Assembly (NCBI GenBank): GCA_027011235.1
Contig: JALVAI010000094.1
Coordinates: forward strand, 1 to 11,691
Length of the DNA stretch: 11,691 bases
Direction: 5' to 3'
From: Desulfobulbaceae bacterium
Lineage (GTDB): Bacteria > Desulfobacterota > Desulfobulbia > Desulfobulbales > Desulfobulbaceae
How positions within the stretch are numbered: the stretch's first letter is position 1; each line of letters starts with the position of its first letter. The notes under the pieces were generated by a model. It saw only the letters and a list, made by a program, of their open reading frames with translations. It was not told where the DNA came from and made no database searches. The translations under genes and the position numbers were made by a program. Shown here piece after piece: positions 6,016-11,691 of the stretch.

Positions 6016-7105
6016 GGGTGTCTTCCCCTACCCTGGTAACGGTAATATCCTGCAGCCTTTTCACCTGTTCCCTACTGCCCACGCTATAACCGGTAAGTAA
6101 TGGCTGGCCCTGGTCACCGATAAAAAATGGGGCCAGGAGGAGATATACTTCATCAATAAGGTTATTACGGACAAAGGAACCCAAAATAGCCGCACCGCCT
6201 TCTACAAGTACAGAAAGTATATTATGCGCTCCAAGCACCTGAAGGACTTTTTTCAACTCTACCTTACCGTTTTCTGTGGTGGAAACAGGAAAAATTTTTG
6301 CCCCTGCCCCAATCAACGCCTGCTCTCGTTTTTCTCGCAAAGCTGTTTTTTTTGAGGAAGATGCACAGAAAATCCAGGTTTCCGCATTGGACTGCTGGCG
6401 GAAAAGCCTTGCCCCCGGATCTGTTCGCAGCTCACTGTCAACAATAACACGAAGGGGATCTCGGGTTTCCTGGTTTTGCAGACGTGTCGTCAACGAAGGA
6501 TTGTCAATAACAGCAGTATTGGCGCCGATCAGGATGGCATCCAGCCGGTTGCGCAGGCCATGCACAAACTCCCTGCTCTCCTTACCGGTAATGGCGCCGC
6601 CCTGGCCCTGCTGGTATGTTATCCTACCGTCAAGACTCAATCCAGCCTTCATAACCACCCACGGCAAACCAGTCCGTACATGCTTGAAAAAGGGATAATT
6701 CAGGGCGCGGCATTTCTGTTCGCAAACACCGGATTCAACGACCAGTCCTTGGGCAGCTAAATACTCCGCTCCGCCCTGGGCAAGGGGATTGGGATCTTTA
6801 CAACCGATAACCACTCGTGATATTCCGGCCTCATAGACCGCATGACTACAGGGGGGGGTCCTGCCGGTGTGATTACAGGGCTCCAGAGTGACATACATGG
6901 TCGCACCCTTGGCAGCAGTGCCCGCATCGGCCAGGGCATGAATCTCGGCATGTGGTGTTCCTGCTTTTTTATGGTAACCACGCCCTACAATACAGCCGTT
7001 ATTGACAACAACAGCTCCGACGCAGGGATTGGGAGAGGTCCGGCCTACCCCTTTTTGCGCCTCATCCAAGGCAACCTGCATGAAATACTGGTCCTGGTCC
7101 GTCAT
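5993..7105 (-). CDS. ribD: RibD, bifunctional riboflavin-biosynthesis deaminase/reductase
   Basis: The 370-residue protein catalyses two steps of riboflavin synthesis in the cytoplasm: deamination of diaminohydroxyphosphoribosylamino-pyrimidine, then NADPH-dependent reduction of the ribosyl side chain. The N-terminal zinc deaminase domain shows TSPNPCVGAVVV, HAEIHAL (His52, Glu54) and PCNHTGRTPPC (Cys77, Cys86). The C-terminal reductase domain begins near residue 150 with PWVVMKAGLSLDGRI and continues with LRNRLDAILIGANTAVIDNPSLTTR and LVEGGAAILGSF. The start at 7105 (MTDQDQYFM) fits family length best; an in-frame ATG at 7138 would add 11 residues. Neither has a clear ribosome-binding site. 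It follows nrdR by 126 bases on the same strand. Its 3' end overlaps the convergent ParB-like gene by 23 bases. Confidence 0.94.
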   Translation of the reverse strand: MTDQDQYFMQVALDEAQKGVGRTSPNPCVGAVVVNNGCIVGRGYHKKAGTPHAEIHALADAGTAAKGATMYVTLEPCNHTGRTPPCSHAVYEAGISRVVIGCKDPNPLAQGGAEYLAAQGLVVESGVCEQKCRALNYPFFKHVRTGLPWVVMKAGLSLDGRITYQQGQGGAITGKESREFVHGLRNRLDAILIGANTAVIDNPSLTTRLQNQETRDPLRVIVDSELRTDPGARLFRQQSNAETWIFCASSSKKTALREKREQALIGAGAKIFPVSTTENGKVELKKVLQVLGAHNILSVLVEGGAAILGSFVRNNLIDEVYLLLAPFFIGDQGQPLLTGYSVGSREQVKRLQDITVTRVGEDTLIHGLWP

Positions 7106-7231
7106 ATGTGAAATTTCTGCAGAAGAAAAAAGTGGCATTCAGGTGAATAAGCCCGTGCCAAATCACTGTTCCGGAATATCAGAATTACCCAACCAAGACC
7201 TGAACCACAGGAAAATTGATGCCAGTTATAT

Positions 7232-7696
7232 TCAGGAATTTTCCCGGTCACCGATAAAATGCTTTAATTCCTCCATGAACTCATTGACGTCTTTGAACTG
7301 ACGATACACAGAGGCAAAACGAACATAGGCAACCTCGTCAAGGGAGGGCAGCGCTTCCATCACCCATTCACCAATGGTACTGGTTGGAATTTCCTTGCCA
7401 CCGGCATCCTGAAGCTTCCGTTCTATTTCATCCACAAACGCGTCGATATCGGCAATGGAGACCGGTAATTTTTCACAGGCCTTTTCCAGACCAGCTATGA
7501 TTTTTCCCCTGTTCCACGGTTCCCTGCGTCCATCTTTTTTCACCAGCATGGGCAGCATGAGCTCGATACGCTCATAGGTCGTAAACCGTTGTTCACAGTT
7601 GGCACAGACCCGTCTTCTACGGGTGATGGTTTTATCCTTGTTCAAACGGGAATCAATAACCCGATTATCAAGATGATCACAATAGGGGCACTTCAT
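7232..7696 (-). CDS. nrdR: NrdR, ribonucleotide reductase transcriptional repressor
   Basis: This 154-residue protein is a full-length NrdR, which senses nucleotides and represses ribonucleotide reductase genes by binding NrdR boxes. It opens with a zinc ribbon (Cys3, Cys6, Cys31 and Cys34, as CPYC and CANC) followed by FTTYERIE. An ATP-cone domain fills about residues 48-138, beginning [15 protein letters not shown] and including [13 protein letters not shown]. The ATG has a strong AGGAGG 7 bases upstream that overlaps the glyA stop codon, so nrdR is expected to be translated together with glyA. No nrd gene and no obvious pair of NrdR boxes was seen in the window, so its targets lie elsewhere. 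Confidence 0.96.
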   Translation of the reverse strand: MKCPYCDHLDNRVIDSRLNKDKTITRRRRVCANCEQRFTTYERIELMLPMLVKKDGRREPWNRGKIIAGLEKACEKLPVSIADIDAFVDEIERKLQDAGGKEIPTSTIGEWVMEALPSLDEVAYVRFASVYRQFKDVNEFMEELKHFIGDRENS

Positions 7697-7703
7697 GATT
7701 TTT

Positions 7704-7710
7704 CCTCCTA
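7704..7710 (-). promoter_or_regulatory. nrdR ribosome-binding site overlapping the glyA stop codon
   Basis: Read on the minus strand, AGGAGG at 7709-7704 shares two bases with the glyA TAG (7710-7708) and stands 7 bases before the nrdR ATG. Ribosomes ending on glyA would be placed to restart on nrdR. Confidence 0.8.
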
Positions 7711-8961
7711 CTGATCATACCGGGGAAGATCAGGATAAATAGGCAACCGGTCACACAGTTTTCGCACTTCCTGTCGGATTTCCCCAAGCACTTGAGGGGT
7801 GCGGTTGCTGATGGCCCGGTTGATCCAATCGGCAATCATCACCATCTCCGGTTCCTTAAGACCACGGGTCGTTACGGCCGGCGTGCCCAGGCGAATGCCT
7901 CCGGTAACAAAGCGTGAGCGGGTATCAAAGGGAATAGCATTTTTGTTAACGGTCAACCCGGCGTCTTCAAGAAGGTTTTCCGCTTCCTTACCGGTAATGT
8001 CCTTGCTGTTCAGATCAAGGAGCAACAGATGATTATCGGTGCCACCGGAAACTATGCGAAAACCCCGTCGGTGCAGTTCCCTGGCAAGGACATCGGCATT
8101 GGCAATCACCTGTTTCTGGTAATCGACAAATTCATCGGTCATGGCCTCCTTAAAGGCGACCGCCTTGGCGGCAATAACATGCACCAACGGTCCACCCTGA
8201 ATGCCGGGAAAAATATTGGAATCAAGGGCCCTGGCATGTTTTTCCTTGGCCAGAATAAGACCACCACGCGGACCGCGCAGGGTTTTATGGGTTGTTGTTG
8301 TGACAAAATCCGCATACGGCACTGGAGAAGGATGAACCCCGGCAGCTACCAGGCCGGCAATATGCGCCATATCCACCATGAACAGCGCCCCTATCTGATC
8401 AGCTATGGAACGAAAACCGGCAAAATCTATAACCCGGGGATAAGCGCTTGCACCGGCCACTATCATTTTGGGACGATTCTCAAACGCTATTCGTTCCACT
8501 TCTTCCATGTTGATGGTCTCGGTGTCACGTTCAACCCCATAGGAGATAAAATTGAACAGCTTGCCGGAAAAACTGACACTGGCGCCATGGGTTAGATGAC
8601 CGCCATGGGCAAGATCCATGCCCAGCACCTTGTCACCGGGTTTCAAGGTGGCGAAATATACGGCCATATTTGCCTGGCTGCCGGAATGGGGCTGAACATT
8701 GGCATATTCGGCCCCAAAAATATTTTTGGCCCGGATAACGGCAAGTGATTCGACCTCGTCGGCATAATCACAACCGCCATAATATCTGCGGTTCGGGTAG
8801 CCCTCGGCATATTTATTGGTGAATATCGAGCCCTGAGCTTCAAGAACGGCTTGGGAAACAATATTTTCCGAAGCGATCAGCTCCAGTTGATTGCTCTGGC
8901 GTTCGAGTTCGTATTGTATATATTGAAATACAGCAGGATCAGTCTGTTGCAGTGTGGCCAT
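7708..8961 (-). CDS. glyA: GlyA, serine hydroxymethyltransferase
   Basis: This 417-residue PLP enzyme interconverts serine and glycine in the cytoplasm, moving a one-carbon unit to tetrahydrofolate. The PLP lysine is Lys226 in [14 protein letters not shown]. Other landmarks are [10 protein letters not shown] near residue 27, [16 protein letters not shown] at 48-63, [14 protein letters not shown] at 89-102 and [14 protein letters not shown] at 195-208. The length equals that of standard bacterial GlyA. The ATG at 8961 fits the family, but its ribosome-binding site is weak (AGG about 7 bases upstream). It heads the glyA-nrdR-ribD run. A terminator at 9135-9170 separates it from rpiB, so it should have its own promoter in the 172-base leader. 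Confidence 0.97.
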   Translation of the reverse strand: MATLQQTDPAVFQYIQYELERQSNQLELIASENIVSQAVLEAQGSIFTNKYAEGYPNRRYYGGCDYADEVESLAVIRAKNIFGAEYANVQPHSGSQANMAVYFATLKPGDKVLGMDLAHGGHLTHGASVSFSGKLFNFISYGVERDTETINMEEVERIAFENRPKMIVAGASAYPRVIDFAGFRSIADQIGALFMVDMAHIAGLVAAGVHPSPVPYADFVTTTTHKTLRGPRGGLILAKEKHARALDSNIFPGIQGGPLVHVIAAKAVAFKEAMTDEFVDYQKQVIANADVLARELHRRGFRIVSGGTDNHLLLLDLNSKDITGKEAENLLEDAGLTVNKNAIPFDTRSRFVTGGIRLGTPAVTTRGLKEPEMVMIADWINRAISNRTPQVLGEIRQEVRKLCDRLPIYPDLPRYDQ

Positions 8962-9133
8962 GATTATGCCTGTAAAGAAAAAATATAGTAACCGGCCCGA
9001 TATTGTTTATTTCAGATCAGATGTGAGAGTGTATTTCACCACCAGTACTATCTATACGATGGATGGTTCCCATGCAATTTGAGGCACCTTGCAAAATTGC
9101 CTTTTCACCCGATCTCTGAGTCACAGAAAAATG
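8962..9133 (-). promoter_or_regulatory. glyA leader region, no family assigned
   Basis: The interval between the rpiB terminator and glyA must hold the glyA promoter, but none is clean. The best candidate is TTGCAT (9077-9072) and TATAGA (9056-9051), only 15 bases apart. An inverted repeat, GCAATTT at 9074-9080 and AAATTGC at 9094-9100, has a 13-base loop, and ATGG-GAA-CCAT lies beside it, so part of the region may fold. I do not recognise a glycine, THF or SAM riboswitch. Confidence 0.35.
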
Positions 9134-9134
9134 A

Positions 9135-9170
9135 AAAAACCGGCAGCCTGAAACAGATCTGCCGGTTTTT
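9135..9170 (-). terminator. Rho-independent terminator after rpiB (nearly symmetric)
   Basis: A perfect 12-bp stem (AAAAACCGGCAG at 9135-9146 with CTGCCGGTTTTT at 9159-9170) encloses a 12-base loop that can itself pair CTG with CAG. Read in the rpiB direction it ends in TTTTTT, 20 bases after the rpiB stop. The A/T flanks would let it work in both directions. It splits the fab-rpiB transcript from glyA. Confidence 0.88.
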
Positions 9171-9189
9171 GAATTTAATGTCAACAATA

Positions 9190-9615
9190 TCAGCTCATCA
9201 TATCAAGTCGCCGTTGGTGCCGTCCACCGGCGAATGCGGTGTCCAACCAGACCCGAACAATATCAAGTGCTACCTCTATGCCCAAAACCCGTCCTCCAAG
9301 ACAGAGCACGTTGGCATTATTATGTTCCCGGCTCATCCTGGCGGTATAGGCATCATGACAGAGGGTGGCCCTGATGTCCCGATACCGGTTGGCGGCTATG
9401 GACATACCAATGCCGGTGCCACAGATAAGAATTCCGAATTGCGAGCTACCTTGCCGGACATGTTCGCATACCTGTCTGGCAATTTCAGGATAGTCTACGG
9501 AATCCTTGGAAAAACAGCCAACATCGGCAACCCCGTGTTCCAGACCGGCCAGCAGAGAGGAAATCTCTTCTTTCATTTCAAAGCCACCGTGGTCACTTCC
9601 AAGAGCAATGTTCAC
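9190..9615 (-). CDS. rpiB: RpiB, ribose-5-phosphate isomerase B
   Basis: This 141-residue protein is a RpiB/LacAB-family sugar-phosphate isomerase that interconverts ribose 5-phosphate and ribulose 5-phosphate in the pentose phosphate pathway. It has GSDHGG at residues 6-11, DYP at 41-43, the active-site loop ICGTGIGMSIAANR with Cys65, His98 in REHNNANVLCLGGR, and the phosphate-contacting GGRHQRR near the end. Cys65 and His98 align with the catalytic Cys66 and His99 of E. coli RpiB. The start is GTG at 9615, with GGGGAG about 10 bases upstream. It follows fabF after 125 bases that contain an inverted copy of the acpP-fabF repeat, and ends at a strong terminator. Confidence 0.95.
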   Translation of the reverse strand: MNIALGSDHGGFEMKEEISSLLAGLEHGVADVGCFSKDSVDYPEIARQVCEHVRQGSSQFGILICGTGIGMSIAANRYRDIRATLCHDAYTARMSREHNNANVLCLGGRVLGIEVALDIVRVWLDTAFAGGRHQRRLDMMS

Positions 9616-9645
9616 AACTGATACTCTCCCCAGTTAACTGTTACA

Positions 9646-9704
9646 GGTAAACCAGAATCGTTGGATCATAATTTACCGACCCAGCGACAACGAATGATGA
9701 AAAT
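9646..9704 (+). repeat. Structured repeat copy R4, inverted relative to R1-R3
   Basis: Read on the plus strand, this fabF-rpiB spacer segment matches the minus-strand units downstream of acpP. Bases 9662-9685 (24 bases) are identical to the reverse complement of 11150-11173 in R2, and the left flank (9646-9664) matches R2 at 15 of 19 positions. The right flank resembles R3. The 7-bp stem is TCGTTGG (9658-9664) with CCAGCGA (9681-9687) around a 16-base loop; relative to R2 the second pair is swapped from G-C to C-G and another has become T-G, so pairing is kept. Confidence 0.85.
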
Positions 9705-9740
9705 CAACAAATTATGCAGAAAACATGCGTAATCCAATTT

Positions 9741-10979
9741 TCAGTCAAAACGTTTCATGATAATAACACCGTTTGTTCCACCAAAACCAAAGGAGTTGGA
9801 CATGGCGACAGCTGGTTTGCTTTCCCTGGCGTTATTGGGAACATAGTCCAAATCGCAGGCAGGGTCAGGCTCGTCAAGATTGATCGTCGGAGGAATAATG
9901 CCGTGATAAAGAGTCAAAGCAGTAAAAACAGACTCAATCCCCCCTGCCCCACCAAGCATGTGCCCGGTCATGGATTTTGTCGAGCTGATTTCGAGTTTCC
10001 CAGCATGGTCACCAAAAACGGTTTTAATGGCAACGGTTTCACAACGATCATTAAGAGGCGTTGAAGTACCGTGGGCATTGATATAATCAACATCTCCGGG
10101 TTGCAAACCGGCATCTCTCAATGCCATGGTCATGCAACGGGCACCTCCTTCACCGTTTTCCGGGGGAGCGGCAATATGATAGGCATCACTTGTCTGCCCA
10201 AAGCCTGTGATTTCTGCATAAATGACCGCTCCGCGCTTTCTCGCTGATTCCATCTCTTCAAGGACCAGCATACCCGCGCCTTCGGCAATGATAAAGCCGT
10301 CACGGTCACGATCAAAGGGGCGGGACGCCTTTTCCGGTTCATCATTACGGGTGGAAAGCGCCTTCATTGAAGAGAACCCACCAACGGCGAGAGGGCAGAT
10401 CACCGATTCCGCCCCTCCAGTGACAGCGACATCACAATCGCCATAGGCTATGTGACGAAAGGCCTCACCTACGGCGTGGGTACCGGCCGCACATGCCGTG
10501 GACAGAGAGAGATTCGGTCCCTTGGCACCTACATGCATGGAAATATGGCCCGAAGGCATGTTTGGTATGACCCGGGGAATAAAAAAAGGAGTGATTCGAC
10601 GAGGCCCTTTTGCCCGGTAAACGTCATGGTACTCTTCAATAGTGGGCAGTCCGCCCATGCCGCAGCCGGTTATAACTCCCACCCTGTCCGCATTGGCATC
10701 TGTGATGACAAATCCACTTTCCTTCCAGGCCATATCAGCGGCGGCAACAGCATATTGCACAAAAAGGTCAAGATTTTTCAGCTGCTTTTTCTCAAACCAG
10801 CGTTCCGGGGTAAAATCCTTGACCTCGGCTGCTATCCGAGCGGCCTGGTCAGAGGCGTCAAACCGGGTAATGGCGGCTACACCGCTCTTTCCCTGTACCA
10901 ATGCCTGCCAGGTCTTTTCCGTTCCTGTACCGAGTGGGGTCACCAGGCCTACCCCGGTAACGACTACCCTTCGTTTCAC
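9741..10979 (-). CDS. fabF: FabF, beta-ketoacyl-ACP synthase II
   Basis: The 412-residue condensing enzyme elongates acyl-ACP with malonyl-ACP in cytoplasmic type II fatty acid synthesis. The thiolase-fold active site is complete: Cys163 in STACAAGTHA, His303 in NAHGTSTPLND, Lys335 in STKSMTGH and His340, followed by NSFGFGGTNG near the end. The start is GTG at 10979 (MKRRVVVTG). With it the catalytic residues take the same numbers as in E. coli FabF, and the length is the usual 412. An in-frame ATG at 11021 would add 14 residues (MSSVGDFWINKADI) with no family counterpart. AAGG lies about 9 bases before the GTG. It follows acpP across 297 bases that hold three structured repeats, and precedes rpiB. 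Confidence 0.96.
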   Translation of the reverse strand: MKRRVVVTGVGLVTPLGTGTEKTWQALVQGKSGVAAITRFDASDQAARIAAEVKDFTPERWFEKKQLKNLDLFVQYAVAAADMAWKESGFVITDANADRVGVITGCGMGGLPTIEEYHDVYRAKGPRRITPFFIPRVIPNMPSGHISMHVGAKGPNLSLSTACAAGTHAVGEAFRHIAYGDCDVAVTGGAESVICPLAVGGFSSMKALSTRNDEPEKASRPFDRDRDGFIIAEGAGMLVLEEMESARKRGAVIYAEITGFGQTSDAYHIAAPPENGEGGARCMTMALRDAGLQPGDVDYINAHGTSTPLNDRCETVAIKTVFGDHAGKLEISSTKSMTGHMLGGAGGIESVFTALTLYHGIIPPTINLDEPDPACDLDYVPNNARESKPAVAMSNSFGFGGTNGVIIMKRFD

Positions 10980-11044
10980 AATATCTGCCTTATTTATCCA
11001 AAAATCACCCACGGAGGACATGGCTACCCATGCCGGAGTCGGAA

Positions 11045-11108
11045 ATTTTCATTGTTCGTTGTGGCCGGCCGATCTGGCCCAGCCATGCTGGTTTATCCGA
11101 AAATAGCC
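11045..11108 (-). repeat. Structured repeat unit R3 (nearest fabF)
   Basis: In transcription direction the unit opens with GGCTATTTTCGGATAAACC, then CCAGCATGGCTGG, and closes its main hairpin TGGCTGG/CCGGCCA (11085-11079 with 11068-11062) around a short 10-base loop; one T-G pair keeps the stem. Bases 11045-11068 also match the flank of R4. The unit ends about 65 bases before the fabF start codon. Confidence 0.85.
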
Positions 11109-11137
11109 GCGTAGCTGTGTTCCTTCGGTCTATTTTC
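11099..11137 (-). repeat. Spacer hairpin between R2 and R3
   Basis: GAAAATAG (minus strand 11137-11130) pairs perfectly over 8 bp with CTATTTTC (11106-11099), enclosing 23 bases. The same arrangement occurs between R1 and R2, so the array alternates two kinds of hairpin. Confidence 0.65.
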
Positions 11138-11144
11138 ACATTTG

Positions 11145-11200
11145 TTGTGGCTGGGTCGGTAAATTATGATCCAGCCATGCTGGTTTATCCGAAAATAGCC
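11145..11200 (-). repeat. Structured repeat unit R2 (middle)
   Basis: The 56-base unit contains TGGCTGG (minus strand 11177-11171) and CCAGCCA (11154-11148), a perfect 7-bp stem with a 16-base loop identical to that of R4. CCAGCATGGCTGG at its 5' side can form a competing hairpin (CCAGC-ATG-GCTGG) that uses the same GCTGG arm, so two folds are mutually exclusive. Confidence 0.88.
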
Positions 11201-11229
11201 CGCAAATGATGCCGTTTCAGACTATTCTC
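11191..11229 (-). repeat. Spacer hairpin between R1 and R2
   Basis: GAGAATAGTC (minus strand 11229-11220) pairs with GGCTATTTTC (11200-11191) over 10 bp using two wobble pairs. It sits in the same place as the R2-R3 spacer hairpin although the loop sequence differs. Confidence 0.65.
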
Positions 11230-11237
11230 ATCACTTA

Positions 11238-11283
11238 TTGTGGCTGGGACGATAAAACTGGACCAGCCATGTCGGTTTATCCC
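11238..11283 (-). repeat. Structured repeat unit R1, including the acpP stop codon
   Basis: The unit begins within the last codons of acpP: its GGATAAACC contains the acpP TAA (11279-11277). It continues CGACATGGCTGG and closes TGGCTGG (11269-11263) with CCAGCCA (11247-11241) around a 15-base loop. The competing CCAGC-ATG-GCTGG hairpin of R2 and R3 is degraded here. Confidence 0.85.
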
Positions 11284-11510
11284 TTAATTTTATCTATATA
11301 ATCAATGGCATCCTGGACGGTGGCAATTTTTTCGGCATCTTCATCAGGAATTTCCACATCAAATTCCTCTTCCATCGCCATGATCAGCTCAACCAGATCA
11401 AGAGAATCGGCGCCAAGATCATCGACAAATGATGCACCGGGAACAACTTTTTCCTTATCAACACTGAGCTGCTCGACAATTATTTCCGTCATTTTATCAT
11501 CAACTGCCAT
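11277..11510 (-). CDS. acpP: AcpP, acyl carrier protein
   Basis: This 77-residue acidic protein carries growing acyl chains on a 4'-phosphopantetheine arm during fatty acid synthesis. The arm attaches to Ser36 in [13 protein letters not shown], the same residue number as in E. coli AcpP. The remaining sequence, with [19 protein letters not shown] and the end [13 protein letters not shown], is typical of the four-helix carrier fold. A ribosome-binding site (GAGGAGAT) lies about 8 bases before the ATG. It stands between fabG and fabF, the usual fab order. Its stop codon lies inside repeat R1, and a long hairpin precedes it, so its mRNA has structured elements on both sides. Confidence 0.97.
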   Translation of the reverse strand: MAVDDKMTEIIVEQLSVDKEKVVPGASFVDDLGADSLDLVELIMAMEEEFDVEIPDEDAEKIATVQDAIDYIDKIKG

Positions 11511-11556
11511 CGGTTATCTCCTCTATGTTTTTTTTAATTTTGGGGCGGATAGACCC

Positions 11557-11604
11557 ACCAACCGGTATCCAACATGGACAAAACCATGTCCAGGTACCGC
11601 TGGT
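11557..11604 (-). repeat. Long imperfect hairpin between fabG and acpP
   Basis: Two 21-base arms (11604-11584 and 11577-11557) pair over 18 positions with small bulges around a TTTTGT loop, the inner six pairs being ACATGG/CCATGT. It has no T-run after it, so it is not a terminator. The 5' arm begins AAACCAGC like the R2 and R3 units, so it may be a diverged relative. It lies about 50 bases before acpP. Confidence 0.7.
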
Positions 11605-11630
11605 TTCGTTCGGGAATTTGCCTGTAACAT

Positions 11631-11691
11631 CTAATTCCCCATATACATACCGCCATTAACATGCAAAGTCTGTCCGGTCAAGTAACCGCTT
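11631..11691 (-). CDS. fabG: FabG, 3-oxoacyl-ACP reductase (C-terminal end only)
   Basis: Only the last 19 residues are present: SGYLTGQTLHVNGGMYMGN. This is the characteristic C-terminus of FabG, the NADPH-dependent short-chain dehydrogenase that reduces 3-ketoacyl-ACP in fatty acid synthesis, and its place directly before acpP and fabF agrees. The active site and Rossmann fold lie outside the window. A gap of 120 bases with a long hairpin separates it from acpP. Confidence 0.9.
   Translation of the reverse strand, partial: SGYLTGQTLHVNGGMYMGN

Noticed and set aside
8029..8595. 188-codon plus-strand open frame inside glyA
   Set aside because: It is antisense to a clear, complete GlyA, has no family resemblance, and reflects stop-poor complement codons. 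The same applies to other long frames opposite fabF, ribD and rpiB.
9741..11021. Longer fabF start at ATG 11021
   Set aside because: It adds 14 residues with no counterpart in the family. The GTG at 10979 gives the usual 412 residues and standard active-site numbering.
11059..11200. Integron attC-type recombination sites
   Set aside because: The units are palindromic and of suitable size, but the conserved attC core (GTTRRRY with its partner) is not found and no integrase gene is nearby.
11160..11276. Small peptides starting at the ATGGCTGG of each repeat
   Set aside because: The three frames encode unrelated peptides of 4 to 20 residues, lack ribosome-binding sites, and in R2 stop after four codons. 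The ATG is in a hairpin loop and is better explained by structure.
11045..11283. CRISPR-like spacing: three repeats with intervals of about 36-37 bases
   Set aside because: The intervals resemble one another and can pair with repeat sequence, the repeats have loops of differing length, and no cas gene or leader is present. It is a structured tandem repeat, not a CRISPR array.

Overview
The window reads as a stretch of core chromosome from a Gram-negative bacterium, most likely a Desulfobacterota (former Deltaproteobacteria) member near the Desulfobulbales. This placement is inferred from the gene order fabG-acpP-fabF-rpiB-glyA-nrdR-ribD, a PxxKW-type small cysteine-rich protein, an IHF-like protein with a proteobacterial signature, and a type IV pilus platform protein. 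No tRNA, rRNA, insertion sequence or cas gene was seen.

Layout. Bases 1-776 (minus strand) hold the start of coaBC (coenzyme A synthesis) preceded by an uncharacterised lipoprotein gene. After 447 bases without a convincing gene, tatD and yggS form an 11-base-overlapping plus-strand pair (1224-2709). A small minus-strand gene for a PxxKW cysteine-rich protein converges on them (2745-2996). It is divergent from a solitary pilC (3177-4382), and the predicted promoters of these two genes face each other. Next come an IHF/HU-type DNA-binding protein (4639-4923), whose predicted promoter carries a perfect 16-base palindrome, a clear rho-independent terminator, and a ParB-like protein without a ParA partner (5062-6015).

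From 5993 to the end everything is on the minus strand and is read right to left: fabG (3' end only), acpP, fabF, rpiB, a strong terminator, then glyA, nrdR and ribD. The first block makes and elongates fatty acids (FabG ketoreductase, acyl carrier protein, FabF condensing enzyme) with the sugar-phosphate isomerase RpiB appended. The second joins one-carbon metabolism (GlyA), control of ribonucleotide reductase (NrdR) and riboflavin synthesis (RibD). ribD and the ParB-like gene overlap tail to tail by 23 bases.

The most unusual structure lies outside the genes. The acpP-fabF gap is filled by three imperfect tandem copies of a structured repeat, the first of which includes the acpP stop codon. 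A fourth copy, in the opposite orientation, sits between fabF and rpiB. The copies keep a 7-bp stem although the arm sequences differ, including one compensatory base-pair swap, and the spacers of the tandem array form a second, alternating hairpin. A separate long hairpin sits between fabG and acpP. Together they look like an undescribed palindromic repeat or RNA element that may set relative acpP and fabF expression.
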